From: Bradyrhizobium sp. ISRA464
GTDB taxonomy: Bacteria; Pseudomonadota; Alphaproteobacteria; Rhizobiales; Xanthobacteraceae
Length of the DNA stretch: 64,000 bases
Assembly (NCBI RefSeq): GCF_029910095.1
Contig: NZ_CP094526.1
Span: 3,410,001-3,474,000 of the forward strand
Direction: 5' to 3'
Shown here one piece after another: positions 33,656-51,256 of this stretch (the first letter of the stretch is position 1; each line of letters begins with the position of its first letter). The notes beneath the pieces were generated by a model. The model saw only the letters and a list, made by a program, of their open reading frames with translations. It did no database searches and had not been told where the DNA came from. The position numbers and the translations under genes are program-made.

Positions 33656-34230
33656 GCGGGCTGACCGGATCACGGAACCGGGTTCCGGAGGCCGATCCGA
33701 ACTGGTCTGAATTTTGCTCTTGGCAAGTCGGGCGAGACTCGCTAAATACCGCGCTCCGGGCGTGCCAGCGGTTGCTGGCATATCCGTGCTCGCATTCCGA
33801 AAACCTGAGACGATAGGAGACCATTCCTTTCCGCATGCCCGCAAGGATGTCGAAAGGAAGGAGACCCGTCGGCTCGAACGGAACGAGAGCAGGGGCATTC
33901 GGCTGAGCCGAATTGCCTCGATCCTGTCCGAGACTGCAGGCGCCAGCGAGAACTTCGCGTTTTCAACGGCTTAATCGCATGGCCTGCATAGACGGGTGAA
34001 GACCGGATTTCGCATTCCAGTTTGCGACGACCTCGCGGCTGGGCGCTGATTTGGTTCGAACCTCGACAGCCCATGGCCGCAAGGCTCTGGGAGGGCAGGC
34101 TTCTAGAACGTCGTCTTGCCCGGCATGTCCGAAGGGTTCACGCCCGACGGGTCAGGTTTTGGGCGGGACGATGGGTGCAACCCGGCGGTCCTGTCCTCGC
34201 GGAGAGGCCGCCAACCGGAGAGAGCTTGCT
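33656..34230 (+). promoter_or_regulatory. Leader region of rplJL
   Basis: A gene-free 575 bases. A promoter candidate is CTTGGC (33719-33724), an 18-bp spacer and TAAATA (33743-33748). The transcript would have a long leader. Near its end GGCGG (34184-34188) pairs with CCGCC (34208-34212) around an inner TCC/GGA stem, just before the rplJ Shine-Dalgarno. This is the place where L10 or L10-L12 usually binds its own mRNA. Confidence 0.45.
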
Positions 34231-34749
34231 GTGGAACGAGCGGCAAAAAAAGAGGCGGTCGAACAGCTCAACGAGGTCTTCAAGACCACGAGCGTCGCGA
34301 TCGTTGCTCATTATTCCGGCCTCACCGTCGCCCAGATGCAGACCCTGCGCAAGCAGATGAAGCAGGCGGGCGCGTCGGTGAAGGTCTCGAAGAACCGTCT
34401 CGCCAAAATTGCTCTTGAAGGCACTGACGTCGCAGCCATCGGCTCCCTGCTGAAGGGGCCGACCGTGATCGCAACTTCAAACGATCCGGTCGCGGCGCCA
34501 AAGGTTGCCATCGAATTCGCCAAGGCGAACGAGAAGTTCGTCATTCTCGGCGGCTCGATGGGTAAAACCGTCCTGAATGTCGACAGCGTGAAGGCGCTTG
34601 CCTCACTGCCGTCGCTCGACGAACTGCGCGGCAAGCTTGTCGGCCTCATCCAGGCGCCGGCGACCAAGCTCGCTCAGCTGTCCAACGCGCCCGCGGCCAA
34701 GCTCGCACGCGTCATTCAGGCTCATGCCTCAAAGGGCGAAGCGGCCTGA
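34231..34749 (+). CDS. rplJ: 50S ribosomal protein L10
   Basis: A 172-aa protein starting with GTG at 34231 after CCGGAGAGAG. The N-terminal globular domain ([40 protein letters not shown]) binds 23S rRNA. The C-terminal helices ([20 protein letters not shown]) hold L7/L12 dimers; the long helix suits the three-dimer alphaproteobacterial stalk. It is followed by rplL after 54 bases. L10 probably regulates its own translation through the leader. Confidence 0.96.
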   Translation: MERAAKKEAVEQLNEVFKTTSVAIVAHYSGLTVAQMQTLRKQMKQAGASVKVSKNRLAKIALEGTDVAAIGSLLKGPTVIATSNDPVAAPKVAIEFAKANEKFVILGGSMGKTVLNVDSVKALASLPSLDELRGKLVGLIQAPATKLAQLSNAPAAKLARVIQAHASKGEAA

Positions 34750-34803
34750 CCCCTTCGCTAATCTCAAACCTGGTTCGAACCAAACGTTTAAGGAAACAGA
34801 TCA

Positions 34804-35181
34804 ATGGCTGACTTGCAGAAAATCGTCGACGACCTCTCGAGCCTCACCGTGCTCGAAGCGGCCGAACTCGCCAAGCTCCTCGAAGAAAAGTGGGGCGTGT
34901 CCGCCGCTGCCGCCGTTGCGGTGGCCGGTCCGGCCGCTGGCGGCGCTGCCGCTGCTCCGGCTGAAGAGAAGACCGACTTCACCGTCGTGCTGGCTGCCGC
35001 CGGCGACAAGAAGATCGAGGTCATCAAGGAAGTCCGCGCCATCACCGGCCTGGGCCTGAAGGAAGCCAAGGACCTCGTCGAAGGCGCTCCGAAGCCGCTC
35101 AAGGAAGGCGTCAACAAGGAAGAAGCCGACAAGATCAAGGCCCAGCTCGAGAAGGCTGGCGCGAAGGTCGAACTCAAGTAA
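34804..35181 (+). CDS. rplL: 50S ribosomal protein L7/L12
   Basis: A 125-aa acidic stalk protein. Residues ~1-30 form the dimerising N-domain, an Ala/Gly-rich hinge spans ~36-58, and the C-domain carries the elongation-factor-binding surface ([40 protein letters not shown]). The ATG follows AAGGAAACAGATCA. It lies in the usual rplJ-rplL-rpoB-rpoC order. Confidence 0.97.
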   Translation: MADLQKIVDDLSSLTVLEAAELAKLLEEKWGVSAAAAVAVAGPAAGGAAAAPAEEKTDFTVVLAAAGDKKIEVIKEVRAITGLGLKEAKDLVEGAPKPLKEGVNKEEADKIKAQLEKAGAKVELK

Positions 35182-35722
35182 CCGCTGGTTATTTGGGCGA
35201 AACCCCGGGCGCGCGAAAGCGGGCCCGGGTCTGCCCGAACGGGATGCGAGTGGCCGGGTTCCGGTCATGGCGGCGCGGGCGGGACGGGACGAGCATGGCC
35301 CGGGAGTTTCCGGACCATGCAAAACGGCGTGCGACGGATTGTCGCGTGGCGTGGTGGACACAAAAAAGTGTGGGGATCCGTAGACTTAACCCTCGAATCT
35401 CCATTATTGCCTACCCATATCGGGTCGGCAGCGGAAAAACACGGTCGGCGGCGGGAGCGGCAGGGGCTCCCGGCGGAAGCCGTTGGGAGACAGTCAGATT
35501 TCGGGCTTTTTCAGTCCGTAGAAGCGGAAGGTTTTGACGGGCGGGTGCAGGCATGCGCCCCGCGCGTCGTTTTGCGTTTTGAAGGCCGCTGGTCCGGGTT
35601 GGGGATTTAATTCCTGAATTTGGGCTTCGTTCCTTCGAAGCGATTCGAAATTCAACCCGGGGGCGATGGCAGTCGTGTCCCGGAAGGTTCGCCCCACAAG
35701 GCGACGAAAATGAGAGGCCACG
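35182..35722 (+). promoter_or_regulatory. rplL-rpoB intergenic region
   Basis: About 540 bases with no supported gene. A hairpin of CCCGGGC (35204-35210) and GCCCGGG (35223-35229) lies just after rplL with no T-run, so it may be an attenuator or an RNA-processing site that lowers rpoB expression relative to rplL. No strong promoter was identified. Confidence 0.4.
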
Positions 35723-39841
<4,119 letters not shown>

Positions 39842-39854
39842 CGCTGTGATTTAT

Positions 39855-39909
39855 GCCCGGCGCAATAGCGCCGGGCCTTCGCGCTCCGCTCGGACGTTGA
39901 GCGGGGCGC
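39855..39909 (+). other. Tandem hairpins between rpoB and rpoC
   Basis: GCCCGGCGC-AATA-GCGCCGGGC (39855-39876) is a perfect 9-bp hairpin. It is followed by GCGCTCCGCTC (39881-39891) pairing with GAGCGGGGCGC (39899-39909) with one wobble. No T-run follows, so RNA processing or stability control is likelier than termination. Confidence 0.55.
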
Positions 39910-39967
39910 GGGTCGATAAAAATTTCGAATTTGCTGCCGGTGACGATCGGCACGCGAGGAGAAGACC

Positions 39968-44167
<4,200 letters not shown>

Positions 44168-44196
44168 GGCCCCGCAGAACTACGGTAGCCAACGAG

Positions 44197-44226
44197 AAGG
44201 CCGGCTTCGCGCCGGCCTTTTTGCTG
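44197..44226 (+). terminator. Intrinsic terminator after rpoC
   Basis: AAGGCCGGC (44197-44205) pairs with GCCGGCCTT (44211-44219) around TTCGC and runs into TTTTTGCTGCTTTC. This cleanly ends the rpoBC transcript. Confidence 0.9.
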
Positions 44227-44348
44227 CTTTCTTTTGGTGTTGCGGTGCAGGGACGCACTTTGTTCATCTTTCCTTCAGGCAAAAAAGCGCTTTTGCTAAG
44301 CTGACTTAGGCCGGCTGCTTTGCAGTTTCCGGAGACCACGGAATTCAC

Positions 44349-46409
44349 ATGCTTAACTTGGCTATCGTTGGCGGCGGCCCCGGGGGGCTGATGAGCGCCT
44401 GGTACTTGAAGCGTAAGCTCGGCGACCTCTGCCGCGTCACGATCTTCGAGGCGTCGAACCGACTCGGCGGCAAGATTCTCACGCGCAAATTCGAGTCCGC
44501 GCCCGCGATGTACGAGGCCGGCGTTGCCGAAATCTACGATTACTCGATGACGGGGCCGGATCCGCTGCGCGAGCTGATCCAGCATTTCGGACTGCAGACG
44601 ATTCCGATGGACGCCGAGCAGGTTCAGCTCGACGGCGAGCTGCTCGCCGACGTCTCCGGCATGCGCCGCAAATACGGCCCGCAGACCGCGGCCGCGATCG
44701 AGGCGTTCCGCAGGCGCTGCGCCGACCTGGTGTCGCCGATCGAATATTACGAGGGCATCGGCGCCCACGACAACGAACACCCATGGGCCTACAAGACCGC
44801 CGAGCAGGTGCTCGACGAGGAGGTCGAGGACGAGACCGCCAAGCGCTTCTTCAAGGTGATGGCGCGCTCCGACATCGCGACAGAGAGCCACAACACCAAC
44901 GGCCTCAACGCGCTGAAGAACTACGTGATGGACGTCGACGGCTATATCGGCCTGTACTCGATCCAGAACGGCAATGAGCAATTGATCGACTGCCTGCGCT
45001 CGGAAGTCGATGCCGACATCCAGCTCAATCATCGCGTTCTCAAGGTCGGCAAGACCGCCAACGGCCGCTATCAGCTCAACATGATGAACGGCAAGGGGCC
45101 GGAGACGCGCGACTTCGACCTCGTGCTGGTCTGCCTGCCGCATTCCTGGCTCGCGACCATGCGCTGGGACGGCGAGGCGCTGCGCCGGTCGATGGTCAAG
45201 CACGTCGCTTATTTCGACCGGCCGGCGCACTATCTGCGCGTCTCGATCCTGTTCGACGAGCCGTTCTGGGGCGAGAAGATCCCGGGCGCCTGGTTCATGT
45301 CGGAGGCGTTCGGCGGCTGCTGTGTCTACAATGAGGGCGCGCGCCACGACGTCGGCAAGCACGGCGTGCTGAACTGGCTGATCGCCGGCTCCGACGCGCT
45401 CGCCTTCGCCAATCTCAGCGACCAGGAGCTGATCGACGCCGCGTTGAAGTCGCTGCCGGCCTTGCTCGGCAATGCGCGCGAGCATTTCCTGGAAGGCAAG
45501 ATCCACCGCTGGCTCTCATCGGTCAACGCGCTGCCCGGCGGCCTGCCGGTGCGCGATATCATGACCAACCACCGCCCCGAGCCGAAGGAGCATCCGGGCA
45601 TCGTGGTGGTCGGCGACTATCTGTTCGATTCGACGTTGAACGGGTTGCTCGACTCTTCGGACGCCGCGACCGACATCATCGTTACCGAGATGATGCGGCT
45701 GCGCCGCGCCCGCGCGCAGGCGGATCCGACGTTCTCCGACAAGATTGACCGCAGCTACTTCGACAACTACCGCGGCGCCGGTCCGTACAGCAAAGCCTGG
45801 CGTCAGTTCAGCGATCCGGACTATCTGACGGACCTGATCAAGACGGTGTGGGGCCGGGCGAAGGACCACAAGCTGCTGATCGCGGGCTCCGCCAGCGGCG
45901 AGCTGGTGGGCGCGCTGCGCGAACGCGGCATCGACGCCTGGGGTATCGAGAACAACCGCTACATCCACGGCAAGACGCCGAAGGCGCTGACGAAGTACAA
46001 CAAGCTCGGCTCGATCGCCGACATGCCGTTCAAGGACAACGAGTTCGATTTCGTGTTCGAGACCAGCCTGTGCCATCTCGGCGAAAAGCAGGTGCCGCGC
46101 GCCGTGCGCGAGCTCAACCGCGTGGTCAAGACCGGCCTTGTGTTCGGCTCGGTGACCTCGGACATGGCGCCGGCGATGATCGACCGCTACGACCTGTTGC
46201 GGGGGGTGAAGAAGCTCGGCACCTGGTGGGAATGGTCGGAGCTGTTCTTCAGCAACGGGTTCGACCTGTCGATGCACCGCCACGACTGCACCGATGCGTT
46301 GTGGGCGCTGACGCTTGCAGCCAACAAGGGACCGGGGCAGTGGTACGCCGACGCCGACAGCCTGCGCTATTCCTTCTTCGACAAGGTCGATGCTGACGAG
46401 GACGATTAG
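44349..46409 (+). CDS. FAD amine oxidase-like/SAM methyltransferase-like fusion protein
   Basis: A 686-aa two-domain protein. Residues 1-455 are a flavin amine-oxidase/protoporphyrinogen-oxidase-like domain: FAD motif IVGGGPGGLMSAWYL (6-20), FEASNRLGGK (33-42) and the C-terminal FAD contact GIVVVGDYLFDSTLNG (417-432). Residues ~495-645 look like a class I SAM methyltransferase: KLLIAGSASGELVGALRERG (508-527), acidic residue in WGIENN, and IADMPFKDNEFDFVFETSL (556-574). The tail is acidic. The reaction is unknown; oxidation followed by methylation of one small molecule is a plausible joint role. It opens the locus between rpoC and rpsL. Confidence 0.75.
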   Translation: MLNLAIVGGGPGGLMSAWYLKRKLGDLCRVTIFEASNRLGGKILTRKFESAPAMYEAGVAEIYDYSMTGPDPLRELIQHFGLQTIPMDAEQVQLDGELLADVSGMRRKYGPQTAAAIEAFRRRCADLVSPIEYYEGIGAHDNEHPWAYKTAEQVLDEEVEDETAKRFFKVMARSDIATESHNTNGLNALKNYVMDVDGYIGLYSIQNGNEQLIDCLRSEVDADIQLNHRVLKVGKTANGRYQLNMMNGKGPETRDFDLVLVCLPHSWLATMRWDGEALRRSMVKHVAYFDRPAHYLRVSILFDEPFWGEKIPGAWFMSEAFGGCCVYNEGARHDVGKHGVLNWLIAGSDALAFANLSDQELIDAALKSLPALLGNAREHFLEGKIHRWLSSVNALPGGLPVRDIMTNHRPEPKEHPGIVVVGDYLFDSTLNGLLDSSDAATDIIVTEMMRLRRARAQADPTFSDKIDRSYFDNYRGAGPYSKAWRQFSDPDYLTDLIKTVWGRAKDHKLLIAGSASGELVGALRERGIDAWGIENNRYIHGKTPKALTKYNKLGSIADMPFKDNEFDFVFETSLCHLGEKQVPRAVRELNRVVKTGLVFGSVTSDMAPAMIDRYDLLRGVKKLGTWWEWSELFFSNGFDLSMHRHDCTDALWALTLAANKGPGQWYADADSLRYSFFDKVDADEDD

Positions 46410-46618
46410 CGGGGAGGGGCGCGAGGCAGGCATCTCGCGTCAACAATCCGTCAAGCAGCAGCAGCGGTCCGGCCGAATCCATGGGGCCGCCGCGCCACGG
46501 GTTGGTTGTCCCAAACGCTTTGCCGAACTGGTCCTGATCGCATAGGATCGCCGCCGCAGTGCTTGCCGCTGCAATTTCGATTTGCGGTCATGCCGGCCGT
46601 GGAGCATCGGTTGGTTTC

Positions 46619-48625
46619 ATGGCGCCCAAGTCTCCCGCATCCGACACTCCGAAACTGCTCGATCCCGATGATCCCGAGCTGAAGAAGAAGCTCGCAGGCA
46701 CACCTGCGCCGGCCGTCTCGCCGAAGCCGGCTGCCGCGCCGCTGCAGGACGATGACGACGAGGAGGACGAGGACGACGAGCTCGATCTCGACGATGATGA
46801 TGACGACGAGGACCTGGCCGTCTTCACCGCCAAGGAAGCCGCTGGCGCGCTCTCCACGATCTTCGGCTTCGTCAAGCCGATCCTGGCTGGCTACAAGAGG
46901 CCGTTCGCCTTCGTGACCATCGGCGTGCTGGTCGAGACGTTGTTCAACGTCATTATGCCGCTGAGCCTGAAATTCCTGATCGACGACGCGCTCGGCGAGG
47001 AGGATTTCGGGGCCCTTTACAAAATCCTCGGCGTGCTTGCCGTCGCGGGTATCGTCACCTCGATCATCGCGGTGTGGTACGAGCGCTGGGACGCGCGGCT
47101 CGCCGCCGGCATCATTGCCGACGTGCGGACGCGGCTGTTCGAGCACGTCCAGAACCTGCCGTCTGCCTATTTTGCGCGCACCAAGCGCGGCGAGATATTG
47201 TCGCGCTTCTCGATCGACCTCTCGGCGTTCGAGGGCTCGATCAAGAACTTTGCCAACAGCGCGGCGCTGCCGTTCTTCGAATTGATCGCCGGCATCATCC
47301 TGATGCTGTTCCTCAGCTGGCAGCTCGCTGCGGTCGCACTGCTGATATTTCCGATCACGCTGATCGGCCCGCGCATCCTGACACCGAAGGCGGTGCAGGC
47401 GAACTACGAGCAGAAGCTGAACGAGGCGGCGCTGCTGGGGACGGTGCAGGAGAACGTGGCAGCGCAGGCGGTGGTGAAAGCATTCAACCTGCAGCGCCGA
47501 GCGCTCGGCTGGTTCACCCTGCGCAACTGCGACGTCAGGGCGAAGGCGGCCTCCGCCATGTTCCTGTCGACCATGGTGGAGCGCACCGTCACCATCGCGG
47601 TGCTGCTGTTACACCTCGTGGTGCTGGCGATCGGCGCCTACCTGGCGACCAAGGGGCAAATCACCGTCGGCACCTTCGTGACCTTCGAGGGCGCGTTCTG
47701 GGAGGTGTCGTACAACATCGCGCATCTCATGCACTTCATCCCGATGTCGATCCAGTCGGCGGCGGCGGTGCAGCACATCCAGGAACTGCTCGACGAGCCG
47801 ACCCGCGGTGCCGACCGCCCCGGCGCACCGGATCTGCCGCGCATCACCAACGACATCACCTTCGACCACGTCACGTTCAAATACGAGGGCGCGGCGACGC
47901 CGGTGCTCGACAATCTCAGCCTCAAGCTCAAGGCCGGCAAGAGCGTCGCGATCGTCGGCCCCAGCGGCTCCGGCAAGAGCACCTTGTTGAACCTGATTCT
48001 ACGTCTCTACGTGCCGGACGAAGGCCGCGTCGCCATCGACGGCGTCGACATCCGCAAGGTGACGCGGGAATCGCTGCGGGCGAATATGGCGATCGTGTTC
48101 CAGGAGAACATGCTCTTCAACATGTCGATCCGCGAGAACATCCGGCTCGGCAAGGAAGGGGCGACCGACGCGGAGGTCGAGGACGCGGCGAAGAAGGCCG
48201 AGATCCACCGCTACATCATGAGCCTGCCGCACAAATACGACACGCCGGTCGGCGAACGCGGCGACACGCTGTCGGGCGGTCAGCGCCAGCGCATCGCGAT
48301 CGCGCGCGCGATCATCCGCAATCCGTCCGTGCTGCTGCTCGACGAGGCGACCTCGGCCCTCGACCAGACTACGGAGGCCGCGATCAACCACACGCTGCTC
48401 AAGGTCGCCAAGGGCCGCACCATGATCTGGTCGACGCACCGCCTGACCTCGGTGGTCGAGATGGACGAGATCATCGTGATATCGGGCGGCAGGGCGATCG
48501 AGCGCGGCTCGCATGCCGAGTTGCTCGCCAGGAACGGCGTCTACCGCAAGCTCTGGGACGACCAGGGCCACGCCTCGCACGACGCGGACGATGACGATGA
48601 TGAGGATGAGGACGACGAGGAGTAA
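46619..48625 (+). CDS. ABC transporter, fused permease/ATPase, with acidic tails
   Basis: A 668-aa type IV (MsbA/LmrA-like) half-transporter. Residues ~44-65 are almost all Asp/Glu, and the last ~14 residues are again Asp/Glu. Six membrane helices (~85-360) are followed by an ATPase domain with Walker [10 protein letters not shown] (~446), signature LSGGQRQR (~550) and Walker [13 protein letters not shown] (~571). The ATG at 46619 is chosen because it starts the Lys/Pro-rich cytoplasmic tail; an in-frame upstream start at 46559 is weaker. It works as a homodimeric exporter in the inner membrane. The neighbours suggest it exports their product. Confidence 0.9.
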   Translation: MAPKSPASDTPKLLDPDDPELKKKLAGTPAPAVSPKPAAAPLQDDDDEEDEDDELDLDDDDDDEDLAVFTAKEAAGALSTIFGFVKPILAGYKRPFAFVTIGVLVETLFNVIMPLSLKFLIDDALGEEDFGALYKILGVLAVAGIVTSIIAVWYERWDARLAAGIIADVRTRLFEHVQNLPSAYFARTKRGEILSRFSIDLSAFEGSIKNFANSAALPFFELIAGIILMLFLSWQLAAVALLIFPITLIGPRILTPKAVQANYEQKLNEAALLGTVQENVAAQAVVKAFNLQRRALGWFTLRNCDVRAKAASAMFLSTMVERTVTIAVLLLHLVVLAIGAYLATKGQITVGTFVTFEGAFWEVSYNIAHLMHFIPMSIQSAAAVQHIQELLDEPTRGADRPGAPDLPRITNDITFDHVTFKYEGAATPVLDNLSLKLKAGKSVAIVGPSGSGKSTLLNLILRLYVPDEGRVAIDGVDIRKVTRESLRANMAIVFQENMLFNMSIRENIRLGKEGATDAEVEDAAKKAEIHRYIMSLPHKYDTPVGERGDTLSGGQRQRIAIARAIIRNPSVLLLDEATSALDQTTEAAINHTLLKVAKGRTMIWSTHRLTSVVEMDEIIVISGGRAIERGSHAELLARNGVYRKLWDDQGHASHDADDDDDEDEDDEE

Positions 48626-48660
48626 TCCCGTCGGGTTGTCGCCGGTCGCGCTCGCCTGGA

Positions 48661-49869
48661 TCAGGCGAGCCGGCCTCGCGGCGGTTGTCCGCCGATCACG
48701 CGGCGTCCGGGGCGGGCAGACCTCACCGGCAGCCGTTTGCGGATCGCGTAGCGGACGCCCTGGGCGAGGCGAACCGCGAAGCGGCCCCAACGACCGGCCC
48801 GCCACGCAACCCCGCGTTCGATCGAGAGCGACCGCAGGTGATAGGCCTTGGCGAGGCATCGCGCCTCGCATGCGACCTTGATGGGGTCCTCGTAGAATTG
48901 CTTGATCTTGTCGACGTCCATGCCGTCCGTGGCGAGCCAGGCAGGGATATGGATGTTGCAGAGACGTTCGACATCGGTGAAGACCTTGGTCGTCCCGGTG
49001 CCGGCGGCCGGGCAGGACGTCGAAAACGCGTCGCCGGCCAGCACGACGCCGGGCCGAAGATAGCCGTCGGTCACGCAGAGATCGGCGGGCCTGATCCGGA
49101 TCGGCGTGCCCACCTTGAAATCCCCCATCATGCGATGCAGGCCCGGCATCACCGCCATCATCGTCGCTTCGGGGGCCTGCCGGAAATCGCGCAGCCACGG
49201 ATCGGTCATGTCGCGGTAGACCATCAGGTTGGCGCGCATCTTGTCGCCGATCGGGAAGACCGAGAGATAGGCCATCCGCTGGCCTGGCCGCCCCGGCCAG
49301 TAGGTCAGCGCCGGGAATTCGAACGAGGCGCGGCCGACCGGCGCGATGTCGAAGCCCAGCGTGATCGAATGACATGAGCTGATGACGCGGCGTTGCATGC
49401 CGAGCATCTCGCGAAGACCGATGTTCAGTCCGTTTGCGAGCACGACGAGGCGTGCCGAAACCACCTTGTCGTCGGCGAGCGTGATCCTTTGGCGGTCGCT
49501 GCTGGTTGCAATCGCGTAGGCCTTGCCGTGGATGATCTCCACGCTCGCGGGGACCTGCGCACGAACGGCATTGACCAGCGTGTCGTACATCACGCCGTGC
49601 TGGTCGCTCGGTTTCCTGGCGACCACGAGGCCGAAGCGTGCCTCCCAGACCTCGCCGTCGAGCGTGGTGGCGTCCAGCGTTCGTTCGGCGAGCCCCGTCT
49701 TGCGCAACAGCTCGAGCTGGTTTCCGGCCAGCTTCTCGCAGCGCAGCTCGGGCGGGTAGGTCACGTGCGGATCGATCAGGCAGGCCGCCACGCCGGCGCG
49801 CCCGAGCATTGCTGCGGCAGTCGCGCCGGCAAGCCCGCCGCCCACGATCGCAACGTCCGTGTACCGCAT
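48661..49869 (-). CDS. FAD-dependent oxidoreductase, paralogue 1
   Basis: A 402-aa flavoprotein of the group A monooxygenase/halogenase/geranylgeranyl-reductase type. FAD motif VGGGLAGATAAAMLGRAG lies at residues 8-25 and the second FAD motif VVLAGDAFSTSCPAAGTG near 290. The halogenase motif WxWxIP was not seen. The ATG at 49869 starts MRYTDVAIVGGG; upstream in-frame sequence is not protein-like. It is similar along its length to the protein at 51083-52270. It is convergent with the ABC transporter gene and divergent from the acyltransferase gene. Confidence 0.82.
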   Translation of the reverse strand: MRYTDVAIVGGGLAGATAAAMLGRAGVAACLIDPHVTYPPELRCEKLAGNQLELLRKTGLAERTLDATTLDGEVWEARFGLVVARKPSDQHGVMYDTLVNAVRAQVPASVEIIHGKAYAIATSSDRQRITLADDKVVSARLVVLANGLNIGLREMLGMQRRVISSCHSITLGFDIAPVGRASFEFPALTYWPGRPGQRMAYLSVFPIGDKMRANLMVYRDMTDPWLRDFRQAPEATMMAVMPGLHRMMGDFKVGTPIRIRPADLCVTDGYLRPGVVLAGDAFSTSCPAAGTGTTKVFTDVERLCNIHIPAWLATDGMDVDKIKQFYEDPIKVACEARCLAKAYHLRSLSIERGVAWRAGRWGRFAVRLAQGVRYAIRKRLPVRSARPGRRVIGGQPPRGRLA

Positions 49870-50029
49870 GGATGATGGGCCCCGAATTGAAGCGGCGAGT
49901 CTGCGCTTCAATGGCAAAAAAACGCTGAAGCGCCTGATCACGATCCGGTCAACACCGCCGTGCTTAACCGAATCACAATCTCCGCATCGCACGATGCCCT
50001 GTCGAAACGGCCGAACAGGCAAATTGCGG

Positions 50030-51256
50030 ATGATTTCGGTAACGATCGATTCACCAAATCTGGACCTTGGCACGCAGTGGGACGATCTCGTTCTGCGGGC
50101 ATCGCCGAACGTGTTCATGCATCCCGCCGCGCTGAAGGCGGCGAACGACACTCATTTCGCCCGCATCGGGATGATGCTCGCATGGCATGAGGGCACAGGT
50201 TCGCGCCGCCTGGTCGGCGCCTGGGCCCTGCAGCGGCGCAGGGTGGTCCCGTGCTGGCCCGAGGTGCTGGAGGGGCTGCCTTACAACTACGCTTTTCTGT
50301 CCAACCCGGTGGTCGATCCCCTCCATGTCGACGAGGTGATCCCGGCGCTGCTGGCGGCAGTCGAGATGAACCGGCAGCTGCCGAAGATGATGAACCTGAT
50401 GCAGTTCGATGCGGAAACGCCGAGCCACAAAGCGATGATGGAGGTGCTCGCCGCGCGGGGCGTGGCCCCGCTGGTGCTGACGGCGAGCGCACGGCCTTAT
50501 GTGACGCGGGAGTTCGGCGTGAAGCGCTCCGGCTCGACGCGGAAGAAGCTGCGCCAGGACTGGAACAGGCTGTCGGCGCTGGGCAACGTCGAGGTGATCA
50601 ACGACCGATCGCCCGCCGCCGTGCCCGCCGCGTTCGAGACGTTTCTGACGATGGAGCAGGCGAGCTGGAAGGGCGCGCGCGGCACCGCGCTGCTGTCGGA
50701 CGGCCACGATGCGGCGTTTGCGCGGAGACTGGTGCAGAATCTCGCCGCCGTGCAATGCGCATCGGTCGCGCTGCTGCAGGTCAACGATGAACCGATCGCG
50801 GCACAGGTTTTGATGTATTGCGGGACGACGGCCTACACCTGGAAGACGGCGTTCGATCTGACGTTCGGCAAGTACTCGCCCGGCGCGCTGCTGGTCGACA
50901 AGGTCACCGACCAGCTGCTTGTCGGATCCGATATCCAGACGATCAATTCGTGCGCAGCCGAGGACAGCTTCATGGCGCAGCTATGGGCCGGCCGCCGTCC
51001 CATGGTGGACATGCTGATCGACGTTCGCGCCGGTCATTCGCTGGGCTACCGGATGGAAGCGGCGCGCCAGCTCGGTTACCAGCTACTGCGGCGTCTGCGG
51101 CACCGCATGCGCCACTGCCGCCCGGCGGCCGCCGCTGCGCAGCCGCCGAAGCCGGCCTTTGACAAGATAGGCGAGAAAGCGCGCCCAGCGCTGAGCGCGC
51201 CAATAAAGCCCGGGGTCGATCGACACCGAGCGGAACGAGAACGCCTTGGCGTTTGA
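50030..51256 (+). CDS. CelD/FemAB-type GNAT acyltransferase
   Basis: A 408-aa protein resembling CelD/BcsL-like proteins, which have a doubled GNAT fold. Visible features: DLGTQWDDLVLRASPNVFMHP (opening segment typical of the family), KRSGSTRKKLRQDWNRLSAL (basic helix), then ALLQVNDEPIAAQVLMYCG and YKTAFD-like TWKTAFDLTFGKYSPGALL. Members add acyl or aminoacyl groups to polysaccharides, lipids or small molecules. The ATG at 50030 gives 160 bp to the divergent flavoprotein gene. The last 174 bases overlap the convergent flavoprotein gene, so its Ala/Pro-rich C-terminus may be an extension. Confidence 0.75.
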   Translation: MISVTIDSPNLDLGTQWDDLVLRASPNVFMHPAALKAANDTHFARIGMMLAWHEGTGSRRLVGAWALQRRRVVPCWPEVLEGLPYNYAFLSNPVVDPLHVDEVIPALLAAVEMNRQLPKMMNLMQFDAETPSHKAMMEVLAARGVAPLVLTASARPYVTREFGVKRSGSTRKKLRQDWNRLSALGNVEVINDRSPAAVPAAFETFLTMEQASWKGARGTALLSDGHDAAFARRLVQNLAAVQCASVALLQVNDEPIAAQVLMYCGTTAYTWKTAFDLTFGKYSPGALLVDKVTDQLLVGSDIQTINSCAAEDSFMAQLWAGRRPMVDMLIDVRAGHSLGYRMEAARQLGYQLLRRLRHRMRHCRPAAAAAQPPKPAFDKIGEKARPALSAPIKPGVDRHRAERERLGV

